A stretch of DNA of 64,000 bases from Trochalopteron elliotii. Taxonomy: Eukaryota; Chordata; Aves; Passeriformes; Leiothrichidae. This document shows positions 49,741-64,000 of the stretch, one piece after another; position 1 is the stretch's first letter, and the number at the start of each line of letters is the position of its first letter. The notes beneath the pieces were generated by a model. The model ran no database searches, had not been told where the DNA came from, and was given only the letters and a program-made list of their open reading frames with translations. The DNA lies in assembly GCA_024734555.1 (NCBI GenBank), contig JANPWX010000360.1, forward strand, positions 102,875 to 166,874. The letters run 5' to 3'. A program made the translations under genes and the position numbers.

Positions 49741-52700
49741 GGAAAATACCTCACAAAAATCCTCAGCCTAATGCCTTTTTCCAAGACAGACATGGGCTGC
49801 TGTCTGCTTAGTGGATGTGTAGTGCATGCTTTCCTTCTCACTTCCCGAGCAGAACTCCTGCAGAGCCAGTGGGCATGCTGAGCACAGAGTGAAAACAGGC
49901 TGTGCAAAAATTATCTGCTGCATAGATCAGAGAGGAAAGCGCTGCTTAAACATGTCATCAGAGTAACAAGGACTAGTCTAGAAATGTGCAAAAGTATGCC
50001 AGTAAATTCATGTGCTGGAAAGGGTGCCTTTTTACCTCCATGTCAGGGATGGATAAATGAGAGGCAAGTTGTTTGCATCTCAGTTTCTGTGATTTCAGTA
50101 ACTACAAGAATTTTTATATTTTATTATAACCCCTACTTGTTGGATAAAATTTCAGCAAATAATACAAGAATGTACCTTTTTGTTATGCTTCTTTAAAAGG
50201 CTTTCTAAGCACAGCTTTGAAAAAGATCCCCTCTCTCGTGCTTTTTACATTAAAAATTTCCAGAGTTTACCCTTCCAAGCATGTTTCCTCCCCCACTTAT
50301 GAAGAGAGAGCCTCACCTCTGGGAGTCTCACAATGTGAAGGATAGACACAAGACAAGGTGGTTTGGCAGATCCTCAGGAAACTGACAAGTTAGGAGGGTT
50401 TATGAAATCTAGAAAAAATAATAACTGATTTTTTCTTTAATTCAATTTAATTTTCAACAGATGCACTTATTGAGAAATAATTGCTCCTTTATTTGTAGTG
50501 AGATTTAAAGGTCAGAAAAACTGTTTCCTTTTCAAATAGAATAGAGGCACTTGAATACTACTAATGCCATAACCTACATTTATCCAATTATACGTTTCAT
50601 TGAGGGATTGGCTAGAATCCAGATGGAGTAGTTGGAATAAAGGGCTCCCTGTCATTTATGTCTGTGTGAAATAGTTCACCACTTACAATTGAATCTGCAA
50701 TACCTCTTACGCTTAAAAAAACCCCAGTAAACTGGAATATTTTAGCGTGTGCAATAACTTTCAGAGTGTTAAAGTGCATGAACAATTTTGCTTTATAGGC
50801 AGGTATTCTATATTCAAAACATTTTTTCCCTTAAGAATCTGGAGTTTTCTTGTGGAAATACTGATCTGTGCCATTGTTTTCTTATTGTTTGCTTTGTGTA
50901 TTTGGTATGCATAGTTTTGGTGGGAAGGGCACTGCCGGAGGCATTCTACCCTAATTTTACAATAACACTAAAATGGTCTCTCCATACACATTTTGTGAGC
51001 AGAGCCATCAAGGGACATGGACACAGAGTCTAAGCAGCCCTCAGTTTAGCCTTGCATGTTTTGCCTAAGCTAGCAGTTTTTCGCTTTGAAAGCAGATGAA
51101 AAATAAAAGACAAATGATGTCTGGGCTTCCTGGGATTTGTTTAAATTTGAAAATCCAAGTTTCTCTGTGATACTTGTCTAATTTTATGTATTTCCTGTGG
51201 AAGATTTTATCTTTAAGGCTTCGGCTTGCCAAGCACTTTTTTTAATGAATTCTCTTCCTCTTGTCATATCTCTGTTTAAATATTCATACAACTTTGTGCA
51301 CCTGTTTTTTCTCTTTGGAAAAGGTGAGTAATAAGAACTAGAACTCCACTTGTGGATACTTTAAGATGCTTACTTCTGCAATCTCAACAGTCCTTTCCAA
51401 AATGAACTTATTTTGAAAATCTACCAATTACTGTGGACTTCCCTACAAAAATCATGCCAGTATCAGTAAAAAGTGTACTATTGTCATTAAGATGCAGATC
51501 TTTCTACACTTACCTCAGTCTTTATCTCCATACCTTATGAATACCTTATGGTTAAACTACTACACCTGTTGAATATAGGTTTGATGCAGATGACCATGTT
51601 AAAACTTAAGGTGCTGCATTTGCATGGGTTCTGAGAAGACCGTGTCGTGGAAGAAAAACATTGTGTTCTCTACAAAAGCATGAAATTAAAAGATTTCTTG
51701 TGCAAAAATAGGTGGCCAATACCAAGTAATTCTAGAAGTGGCATGCATTGGTTGGTACACTTACATATTCCACTGATGAGTTTCCAGGGAAGTTGGGAAC
51801 AGCAATTTTCCCACAGGCTTCTCTGCCCTGTGAAATGTAGCCATTTTCCATGTTCTTCCTGTTTAGTTTTTCTTTAGTATAGTTGTATCTTTGAACAAGT
51901 AAAGGCCTAACTTAACTATAGCTCCTTCTTGTATGCTACTGTATTAACACCCACCAAGCAAAAAGTGAGTGGACTTAAGATGTGGGTCAACACAAAGCAT
52001 ATGGCCTGCCTTTTTTATTCTAATGATAAGAAAAGCTACGTAAATGCATGCAATAAATTAACATAAAAATCTGACGTGGCTCAGACAAGATCATTGGAAT
52101 GGGCTGTCAAAGCTGTCTTCCCCACAGCAGCAGCAGTTCTCTGTTTCAAACTTTTGGTTAGATCTACATATATTCTTATATAGGTATGTTCAGATATAGA
52201 TATATGCTCAGAAAACTGGGTGGCTGTAAAGTATCTCCTTCCTGCAAGTAAATGAAGAGATTCTTCCAGGTTGGAACTGCCTTTGTTTTTTGTAGTTCTC
52301 AGTCTTCTTGGTGTCCTTTGGAGGCCAGAAGAAATAAGAGACCAAACTTGCAGGACATATGGTACTGCAGGCCCAGGTAAGATCAGATGGGTTACACTGA
52401 CAGTGTACTCCCACTACCCCATCTCATTCCAGAGAAGTCAAGCAGACAGTCCTGTAACTGATGAGAGCAGAAATTCCTGTCCCCTGAACAGGCCAGGAGT
52501 TCTTTATTTGCTCTCCTTGTTCTCGGTGGGAAAAAAATCAAATATACAGGACTGCCCTCAAAAGTGTAGTGATATAGAACAGGAGTCTTCATCCTCAGGA
52601 AAAGAAGATGTAAAGATTAATTTTCTACACCTGCAGGACCCCTCTAACTACACTTCTCATGTGGGTATCTAGCACTCCTATTACAGCCTTTGCTAAGGGG

Positions 52701-53106
52701 TGCACAAGACAAGCTGCTGTTTAAGTAGAGATCAAAGAACCAGTCTTCTTAGTTTTAGCAGCAGTCTTCTTATGTTCTAGAAGTTGACTGAATGTCCTGG
52801 CATCAGCTCTTTGATCACACTAGCACTTTCAGTCTTGAGAATCTAATGCACCAGCCCTTGCAAATATGCTGCCTCTTTCCATGTGAAAGGGGGCAGGCCT
52901 GGCTGGGCATGATTGCAGTCACTCAAAGACTGTTTACTGCTGTGCCTTCAGGTGGGCCAGGTAACAGCTCAGGTGCTCCCCCTCAGCACAGCTCTAATGT
53001 AGAGTGCAGAGAAAATCTTGCGTCAAAGCCAAATTTGACACAAATAACGCATCAGTGATCCAGAGATGTATTACAAGACATCAATAAAACCAGAGCACAA
53101 AGGTAT

Positions 53107-55445
53107 AAATATAAATGTCCATGGTGGTTTATTGTTCTTTGTATGTAAGAGGCTTTATTGTACAACTTACACAACTTTAGAATGGAAAAATGGTTAAAAA
53201 TGTTTACAAAAAAAGCATGTTCTTAGAAAATTATGCTAGCAAAAACACTGGGAGGAGGGAAGCAAAAAAATCTTCAGTGTGCAAACTTCTTATAAAAATA
53301 GAAATACTAACTCTACAGGTAGCATTTCATGATAAATTATTTAAATAGCCTATCTACACAATTATGTGATTAACTATTACAATGGCAATGAGAAAAATAA
53401 TTTATAAAAATACAAGCAATGGTATACAAGATGACAGGAAAAAATATAATACAACATTAGAAATTGTATTTGACTTTTTTTTTCCAATGCCATTTCCTTT
53501 CTGGGAACACATTTTCTGCAAAGAGATTTTGACTATGTACAGCATTAACTTTTTAGTACTACAGTAGCTTTAAAGTTTGTTAGACATTTGAACTCTGCTT
53601 GCTCCAAAGGTTTTTCTCAGTCACACAACAATGAGGTAATATTTGTACGTAAAACTTACACCATGTTCATTTCTTTTTGTTTTTTGAAAAGACAAGGAAA
53701 TATTATAGGTATAAGGATGCTGCCCCTTCTGTTGGGGAAAACAGTCTCTTAATGTACATCAAGGCCTCTCCCTCTTTTGCAAGGAGCTCCTGAAATTGTC
53801 TAGTCTGTGATGAATTCCTTCTTTTGTAGCTGCACATCACTAGTTACAAACTGAGCATGCAGTGGCCCAAAGAGCCTGTTAAATGGTTATTGAGGGCTGT
53901 CCTGGTGCCTCTCACTGCAATCTCCTCAGGGCAGCTGTCCTGGGTTAGGCCCACTGACCAGTGGTAAAGCGTCACAGACATTTCCCAGCACTAAACAACA
54001 CTAAGAGGGTGAATGGCTTTCCCTCACCTCTAGCACTATGGATGGGACAAAAACTGCTACCATCTAAAGGGACTTGAATTTTAGCAGAACAGTTGCCTGC
54101 CAGGCTACCAACTGCCTTGCACAAAGAAAGGAAAAGCCAACATTGAGCTCAGACTGAGAAAAACAAACATCCCATTGCCTACACCCTCACTTTTCCTTGT
54201 GCCTCAAAGCCTTTAAGGGAAAACTGCTCTTTGTAACAAATATATCACCACTATCTGCTCCAGACAAGATCTTTTTTCTCAACTAAACCCCCTCTAGTTT
54301 CAGTATAGAACAGAGATAATAAATAATCTGTATTTACAATCTTACAGTCATGAAGACTTGTAACAATGATTAGGTGGATAGTCTTGACGCATTTCTTGTT
54401 GTTTTAATCAATAATCCCTCAGTCATTATAACATCAAGAATAGGCAAAAATAAATATTTTACAATTTTATCTACAGGCCCCTTTTCCTCCCCTCTAAAGA
54501 AGCGAGGGGTTTAAAATATCTATGGCATGTAGAAAAGGAATGTTTTTATTACATTATTTTTGTGCCTCTTTAACCATAGAAAGTGAAGCATGTGCTGGTA
54601 TCCTGAAGGACAGCACAGTGCTAGCTGAGATGGTGGTGCTTTCTGGCACCATATCTGAAAGAACACATTTGAAGGTAAGCAAGATCTGCATCTAAATGAG
54701 GAAAAAACAGAATCTAATCATAAATCCCAGTTCTCCCAAAGCTGGTGTGATCCAGTGTACCAGTTTTTATCCTCTTTCCTCCCCTGCCATGACAGAAATC
54801 AGTTTTAGGATATCTGTTTTGTTCTGTGTAGTACAGCAGCTGATCTAGCTCACCACAAATAGAGTAAGGCTATGTTTTTATCTGAAAGATATGGCATATA
54901 AAATGATCATTTCTCCAAGTTAAATGGATGTAAACCAAATTAGCACAGCCTTCCTTAAAAAAAAATCTCTACCCCATAAAGAAAAAAGAAAGACCTAGCG
55001 TTCCCCCTCCCACCCAAACACCCTCTTCCCCACACAATGAAAGGTCTTCAGTTTAAGTAGTCCACGGCACATCCAAAGATGTTCTTTTACAAAATGCTAC
55101 TCCATGGGACCTCCAGTTAGAGAGGCAGTGCCAATGCACTGTGATAAACAGCAAAAAAAGTGTCTTTCCTACTGAAAGAAGTGTGCTTGTTCAGTGACGA
55201 CAATTCTCATTTGTAAGACACATTTGTTTCCTTCCACTTCAGCAGAGGTCAGATACCAAGTATTTCTCACTTTCATTCTCTCAAAAGCATTCTCTTGAGG
55301 CAGGTCATGTGTTTCGAGTCCACATTTATGCAGAAAGAAGAAAGGAAGGAATAATAAAATGGTCCCAGGATTTGTAAGGCTAAACGTTTCAAAAGGTGCA
55401 ATTACCAGCATTTTTAAATAGTCTCTGAATCCAACAGTCTTGCGA
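53107..55445 (-). other. THBS1: THBS1 3' untranslated region
   Basis: A long 3' UTR of about 2.3 kb, similar in size to the human one. Several blocks match the human UTR as remembered and in the same order. These are the 'caatgctggtattgcacctt'-like start (here 'aatgctggtaattgcacctt'), 'gacctgcctcaagaaaatgc'-like text near 55.3 kb, 'tgtaagattgtaaatacag' near 54.34 kb, 'acttacatacaaatattacctca'-like text near 53.65 kb, 'agctactgtagtac' near 53.56 kb, and the 'gtgtaagttgta' end. AUUUA-type motifs are scattered through it, fitting an unstable, growth-factor-induced mRNA. The 5' start of the UTR follows the TAA at 55446-55448. Confidence 0.8.
53128..53133 (-). terminator. THBS1: THBS1 poly(A) signal
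   Basis: TTTATT on the plus strand is AATAAA on the minus strand. The surrounding minus-strand text 'aagaacaataaaccaccatgg' then 'acatttatattta' lines up with the end of the human THBS1 mRNA (a GGAACAACAATAAATCATATGG type stretch). This makes it the likely main signal, with cleavage near 53105-53112. A second AATAAA lies 26 bases upstream in the transcript (53154-53159). Confidence 0.75.
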
Positions 55446-55453
55446 TTATGAAT
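55446..55453 (-). CDS. THBS1: THBS1 last exon, final two codons and stop
   Basis: After the acceptor TTTTTTCACAG on the minus strand come AT TCA TAA. With the last G of the previous exon this gives GAT TCA TAA, so the protein ends ...YECRDS. Human THBS1 ends ...YECRDP with the codon split by the intron at the same point. The downstream minus-strand text then matches the human 3' UTR, confirming the exon. Confidence 0.88.
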
Positions 55454-55886
55454 CTGTGAAAAAAGAAAATAGATATTTAAATATTTCTGTGTATTATGCA
55501 TGATTATGTCCAAGTCATTAATGCCCAGAGACATTTGCAGAGAAAACCGAAAGTACTTTCAATTAGGAACTTCCTTGAGTTAGACTTCATAATCTAATCT
55601 ATGTAACAATTACATAATGAACAGCTGGAACTCATTGTGTGCACTTACCTCCACTGAACTTCAAGACTGCAATATATGGACAACCTTCTACTTTGCTTAC
55701 TTTTAAGCAAATCAGCTTTTTACTTGCTAAAGTCAATTTACTGCGTTTCTACCTTAGATTTTGTCAGATGTGCTTATTCATTCTAGTCAGCATTTCAAAG
55801 AAGATTCAAGATGTATTTAATTTCTGGAATTCAACATGGATTTCTGATACTTTGAAATAACATATTAGATATATACTTAGATTTTA

Positions 55887-56413
<527 letters not shown>

Positions 56414-56848
56414 CTATAAAAGAATATTTTTTTTATAACCAAAAGCCAGAGATAACATAGCAGTTATTTTGACATGAAGGTGCCTTATTATTAAAGGCTG
56501 CAAGTAAGTCATTAGGCTCTGTAAGAGCCTAAAGATAGAAATAATAGAAATCAACTGCATTTAAGTTTACTTTTTAAGCATGTAAATTGAAAGCTACAGC
56601 AGTATTCCAGAAACAATTGATTCACTACTGCTGAAAAGCCTGTCTGCAGCAAGCAATCTTGTTAATTATATACAATATTATGCTTGATTAGGAAAAATTA
56701 CAAAGTTATTGGTCTGCCAAGAAGCTTACATGATCAGTATGTGCAGGCCCCCTCTAAGTGTCTAATTTGCTGGAAAAACAGCCTGCCTTATGCAGAAGAG
56801 TATGTTATTACACTGGAGTACTCATGTTAGCACGTTAAGAGTACTTCA

Positions 56849-57184
<336 letters not shown>

Positions 57185-57208
57185 TTACAATTCTTAAACA
57201 ACTCCTTA

Positions 57209-57583
<375 letters not shown>

Positions 57584-57816
57584 TTACCATCATATTACCA
57601 CCACTGTTTGCTTCTGAGGCTTACAACTTGGAAGTTGAAGTCTGAATTGCAGATCTCTGACTACCCAGGTACCTAGCAGACACATGACAGAAGCCATAGC
57701 AGTACTGTATAAATTTTTTTTTCCTGGTATAGACATTCTGGTTTTTTATTACTTAGTTTCATCCAACATTAAATGGTGTGAAAAAAATAGCATCAAACTA
57801 TTGGAAGATACTCTTA

Positions 57817-59822
<2,006 letters not shown>

Positions 59823-60077
59823 TCATGAATGAAAGTCAGACATCTAAATGCTGCCAAGAACTGTATAAAGCACCACACACTTTTTGATATCTTTTTAAAA
59901 GCATTTTGAGCTGCATTTTTCAACATGACTCATCACTAGCTCTGCCACACAGTTCTGCTCTTAGTGCCTTTTAAGAGTGGAGCTAGAATTGAACTGTGCC
60001 AAAACGTATATATTCCTAAGTGAATTTCCATTAGCCCTAGCAGTTCCTCCAGTAGCTTTCACATCATGAAACCATCA

Positions 60078-60374
<297 letters not shown>

Positions 60375-60625
60375 TCAAGTTTTAAAAAGAGTCAAATTAA
60401 AGCTTTAACCAGATTCTGCTTATGCTTGTACTGCTATATGAAAGAAGAAATGAAAGGTAGGGAAACAGTTAAAACTCAGATGCTACTATCTCAAAACACC
60501 CCATTGCTGGCATGAATGTATGAATGGCTGAATGAAAAATGAAAATTCACTTCCAAAACTCAAACAGCTGCAGAAAGTTTGTCTGCATAGTTATGCATAT
60601 CCTAAGGTTTCTAGGACAGCTGTCA

Positions 60626-60838
<213 letters not shown>

Positions 60839-61302
60839 CTACAAAGAAAGAAGTACACAGAGATGTTCATTCCTGGTATTATTACAATATGGATTTGAGC
60901 AGGTAAAATCTAGTCATTAGGCAAAATCATAATACCTCAATCAGACAGGAGTAACCTTACTGTAATTCTCTCCATTTAAGCTAGTAATAAGCACTGATAA
61001 GTGGCTTACCCCTTGGAAAGCCACAGCTAAATATTTTTTTAAATGAAGATTGGGCTGCTTTTGAGAATCTTACCCTGCTTTTTTTGCCTTGGAGATTGCT
61101 ACCAGAACAAAGCTGATATAGGTATAGGCTAAACTAGAATCTTCCTAGAACATTTACAACAATCAGGCTTCATTTTTTTCCCATATCACAAGAATATAAA
61201 AAGCAATACAGCAACAGCAAGAGGTCTCCTAGCAATGCTTTGACAATGCTATCCCCACACCTTCTCTATCCCAAGAAGGTTATTTGCAGAGAGAATAGTT
61301 TA

Positions 61303-61569
<267 letters not shown>

Positions 61570-62059
61570 CTAGAAGACAACATAGGAATTAAACCCACTG
61601 AAAACCTTGTTTTATCCCTCACTTTTCCCCCAGAGATTCAAATACACCCTAATCAATCAGGAAAAGAAAAGCCTCATACATGGCTTTCTTCCAGTCCTCA
61701 ACTCCAATACCAGTCTCAGCACTAATTTTCTTGTTCAAACCTTACCTATTATCAAATGGAACCAAGCACTAAGATATTTGAGGCAAATACTGTTGTATCA
61801 TGAGTGAATACTGATTTATTCCTGAATTACTCCTAAAATTATGTGTAACCTCTGAACCCTCCATGGCTGAGGAGGACAATGATATTTAAAACCATTTTGA
61901 TCTTCAAAAGTAACTGGTTAATGCCTTCTGTTCTGAATCACAGAAGATGGGGTTTTATTAAATGCTCCAAGTCTTTTTTGCCTAAAACACATAGGTGTTT
62001 TCTGTTTTATAGAAACTTTGACATTTCATAAGCCAGAACAATTCTCAAATTGACAATAC

Positions 62060-62212
62060 CTGTTTGTTAGTCATGGCATCCTCAACACTGCGGCCAAATG
62101 GCTGTGTTCCAGTGAAACGTGGTGGACAAGGCAGACAGTTGTACCCAGGTTCAGTATTTTCACACCTGTGCACTCCATTGAAGACAAAGCAGGCATCAGG
62201 AACCTCTTTGCA
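62060..62212 (-). CDS. THBS1: THBS1 exon (human exon 12 equivalent), second EGF-like repeat
   Basis: Encodes [40 protein letters not shown] and [11 protein letters not shown]. The cysteine pattern is that of the second EGF-like repeat, preceded by IDE from the previous exon (a calcium-binding EGF-type start). It is phase 0 at both ends. Human differs mainly in CFNHNGEH and GQGVEHATANKQ. Confidence 0.97.
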
Positions 62213-62327
62213 CTGAAACGCGAGTGAGATAAAGGAGAACAACAGTTGGCATTATAAAATAGTGATTTTATTCTCCCTTTCTGTTTTCTTTCATTTCCTT
62301 TCAAGGAGAAAACTCTAGTCTTCTTAC

Positions 62328-62455
62328 CTCATCAATATCTTGGCAGTGAATACCATCACCATGGTAGCCAGGAGGACAGGCACCGCACTTCCAGGAACCA
62401 TCAGGGGCACTGGTGCATGTAGCCCCCGCAAAGCAGGGATTAGACAAACACCCAT
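62328..62455 (-). CDS. THBS1: THBS1 exon (human exon 11 equivalent), first EGF-like repeat
   Basis: Encodes (D)[18 protein letters not shown], then [20 protein letters not shown] and DIDE, with all six EGF cysteines. It enters with AT completing an aspartate codon after TTTCACAG and ends GAG before GTAAGA. Confidence 0.97.
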
Positions 62456-62623
62456 CTGTGAAATAAACAAAGAAGTGTTATGATAAAGGATGCTTTGTCA
62501 TCCTGCTATAGTGCTGTATTTGGCTGATATCCTGGTTTAAAATTCTAGCGCTTGAGGTTTGCAGACTTTACATTGTTATTTTCAAGATTATCAACAGATG
62601 TTCACGGGCAAATGGTCACTCAC

Positions 62624-62797
62624 CGATTGGGCAGTCCTGTTTGTTGCAGACCTGAGTCCCTCTAGCTTCACCTACGCAAGTCTTCCCCCCATACTGAGGC
62701 TCGGGATTATTGCAGAGACGGCTTCGTTTCTGAAGTCCTCCTCCACATGTCACTGTGCATGCATCCCATGGAGACCATGGTCCCCAGTTGCCATTAA
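62624..62797 (-). CDS. THBS1: THBS1 exon (human exon 10 equivalent), third type 1 repeat
   Basis: Encodes (I)[20 protein letters not shown], then [20 protein letters not shown] and [17 protein letters not shown]. The W-x-x-W motif and six cysteines of a TSR are present. The motif is CTVTCG here, where human TSR3 and the other two repeats have CSVTCG or similar. It is 174 bp, as in human, with one-base split codons at both ends. Confidence 0.97.
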
Positions 62798-63101
62798 CTA
62801 AAGAGAAGTCAGAAAACATGTATAGCTTTAAACTCAGTGCTACAACTAGTTTCTACCTGATTAAGGGCTTTACTTTTGTAGTGAGAGCAGTTCAGACATT
62901 GCTCTGACATGAATGACAGAATTAATGGACTCCATGGAAGAGGCATAAAAATAGTTTCATCTGAAACTAACCTGTGAGGTTTTACATAGCCCACCTTTAA
63001 ATTTAAAGAGAGAAGAATACTAGAACAAGCTTATTTAATAACTACTCAGGACGTTCACTACTTAAGCTACCAATTACTTGTTACTACCAGGACACACTTA
63101 C

Positions 63102-63278
63102 TTGGGCAAGGATCTTTCTGGCAAGCTTTGTTTTCTCTTGCTTCACCCTCACAAGGTTTGCCATTCAGCTGTGGTACTGGAGAGTTGCAAAGACGAATTC
63201 TAGTGATGATCCCCGTGCCACAAGTGACAGAACATGATGACCATGGTGACCAGTGACTCCAGCCACCATCCTGTTTAA
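63102..63278 (-). CDS. THBS1: THBS1 exon (human exon 9 equivalent), second type 1 repeat
   Basis: Encodes (F)[58 protein letters not shown]. The CSVTCG motif (CD36-binding, O-fucosylation type) and GGWSHW heparin/TGF-beta-associated motif are intact. The KRFK sequence used to activate latent TGF-beta is built across the junction with the previous exon. It is 177 bp, as in human. Confidence 0.97.
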
Positions 63279-63646
63279 CTACAAGAGAGATTTCTGTTAT
63301 TCATAGTTTCTGAAGACTTCAGTTGTACAGCACCTAGGACATAGCCAGTACCAAGACTGTACCAAACACTCCATGTGTAATGGATAGCCTCCTGACTGTC
63401 ACAGATCAAGTTTTGCAACTAGGGAAATTTCACACCTAAACTGGCATCACATTTTGTCCTGGGAGCAGTGCCCAAACATGCCTGTTTACTACATTAACTA
63501 TCTGATCCCCTCTACCTTGTTAATACAAGTCCTTAAAGCTAGAAACCAAGGATCCATGCCAGTCATAGAGCTACATGGTTATCTTTGCTTTTAATATTCA
63601 GCCAGTAAAAGCAGCCTCTGTTTCACTACCAGCATGAGTAGATTTA

Positions 63647-63844
<198 letters not shown>

Positions 63845-64000
63845 CTATGAATAAGACTCCAGGGACATGCTTTTGATCTTTTCTCCCACCCCTCTCTCTG
63901 CAAAAAAGGACACAACTGCCCTCAGAAGCCACATGCATCTTCCTTCTTCTTTGTATGAGATAAAGGCCATGAACTCAAACATTTCAATATGTTGCATATT

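Larger units (their letters stand above)
46345..53105. other. Intergenic region between convergent FSIP1 and THBS1
   Basis: About 6.8 kb separating the two 3' ends. I see no gene, RNA gene or clear transposable element. It holds AT-rich unique sequence, a TA microsatellite near 49.38 kb, an 18-base poly(A) run at 49723-49740 and a (CA)-like run near 46.54 kb. Frames of up to 133 codons (52271-52672) lack any recognisable family or splice support. Confidence 0.6.

Noticed and set aside
52271..52672. 133-aa frame with a hydrophobic, signal-like start
   Set aside because: It begins at a non-ATG codon, has no known family likeness, and no promoter or splice support; it lies in the intergenic gap.
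53935..54010. TGTCCTGGGTT start resembling an ERVL-type LTR
   Set aside because: The following sequence does not continue as an LTR and lies inside the THBS1 3' UTR, so the short likeness is coincidental.

Overview
This is a vertebrate nuclear window, AT-rich and intron-dominated, almost certainly from a bird and probably a songbird. Signs of a bird are several CR1 LINE fragments in both orientations, an avian ERVL-type LTR, and a tRNA-Ile-derived SINE with a CR1-like tail, a type known from passerines. No bacterial-style gene organisation, CRISPR array or phage system is present. Nearly all short open frames are chance frames or antisense shadows of exons.

Two protein genes are supported, arranged tail to tail. 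The left two thirds (1 to about 46.3 kb, + strand) is the 3' part of FSIP1 (fibrous sheath interacting protein 1). About 42.7 kb of apparent intron is followed by a large coding exon at 42677-43223. That exon either reads on to a stop at 43279 or, more likely, splices to a small terminal exon at 46091-46113 with a poly(A) signal at 46318. The right side (about 53.1 to 64 kb, - strand) is the 3' two thirds of THBS1 (thrombospondin-1). Fifteen consecutive exons, equivalent to human exons 8-22, cover the three type 1 repeats, three EGF-like repeats, the type 3 calcium-binding repeats with RGD, the C-terminal lectin-like domain, the stop codon and a long 3' UTR that matches the mammalian one. All splice phases close, giving about 796 residues with no frameshift or stop. 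The 5' exons (signal peptide, N-terminal domain, VWC) lie beyond 64000. The convergent FSIP1-THBS1 order is the same as on human 15q14.

Mobile elements sit mostly in the FSIP1 intron: a SINE at 3.4 kb, CR1 pieces at 11.8, 18.5, 20.0, 22.3, 25.1 and 33.5 kb, and a nested pair at 36.9-38.1 kb. In the nested pair, a 627-bp solo LTR with a perfect 6-bp target duplication (CTTATG) has inserted into an older ERVL-type LTR. Small tandem duplications, hairpin-forming AT palindromes and simple repeats are also present. The region from about 46.3 to 53.1 kb is intergenic and holds no recognisable gene.

I found no convincing new biological system. The points most worth checking are the nested LTRs, the FSIP1 3' end choice, the conserved THBS1 3' UTR blocks, and a few unexplained GC-rich or enhancer-like stretches.
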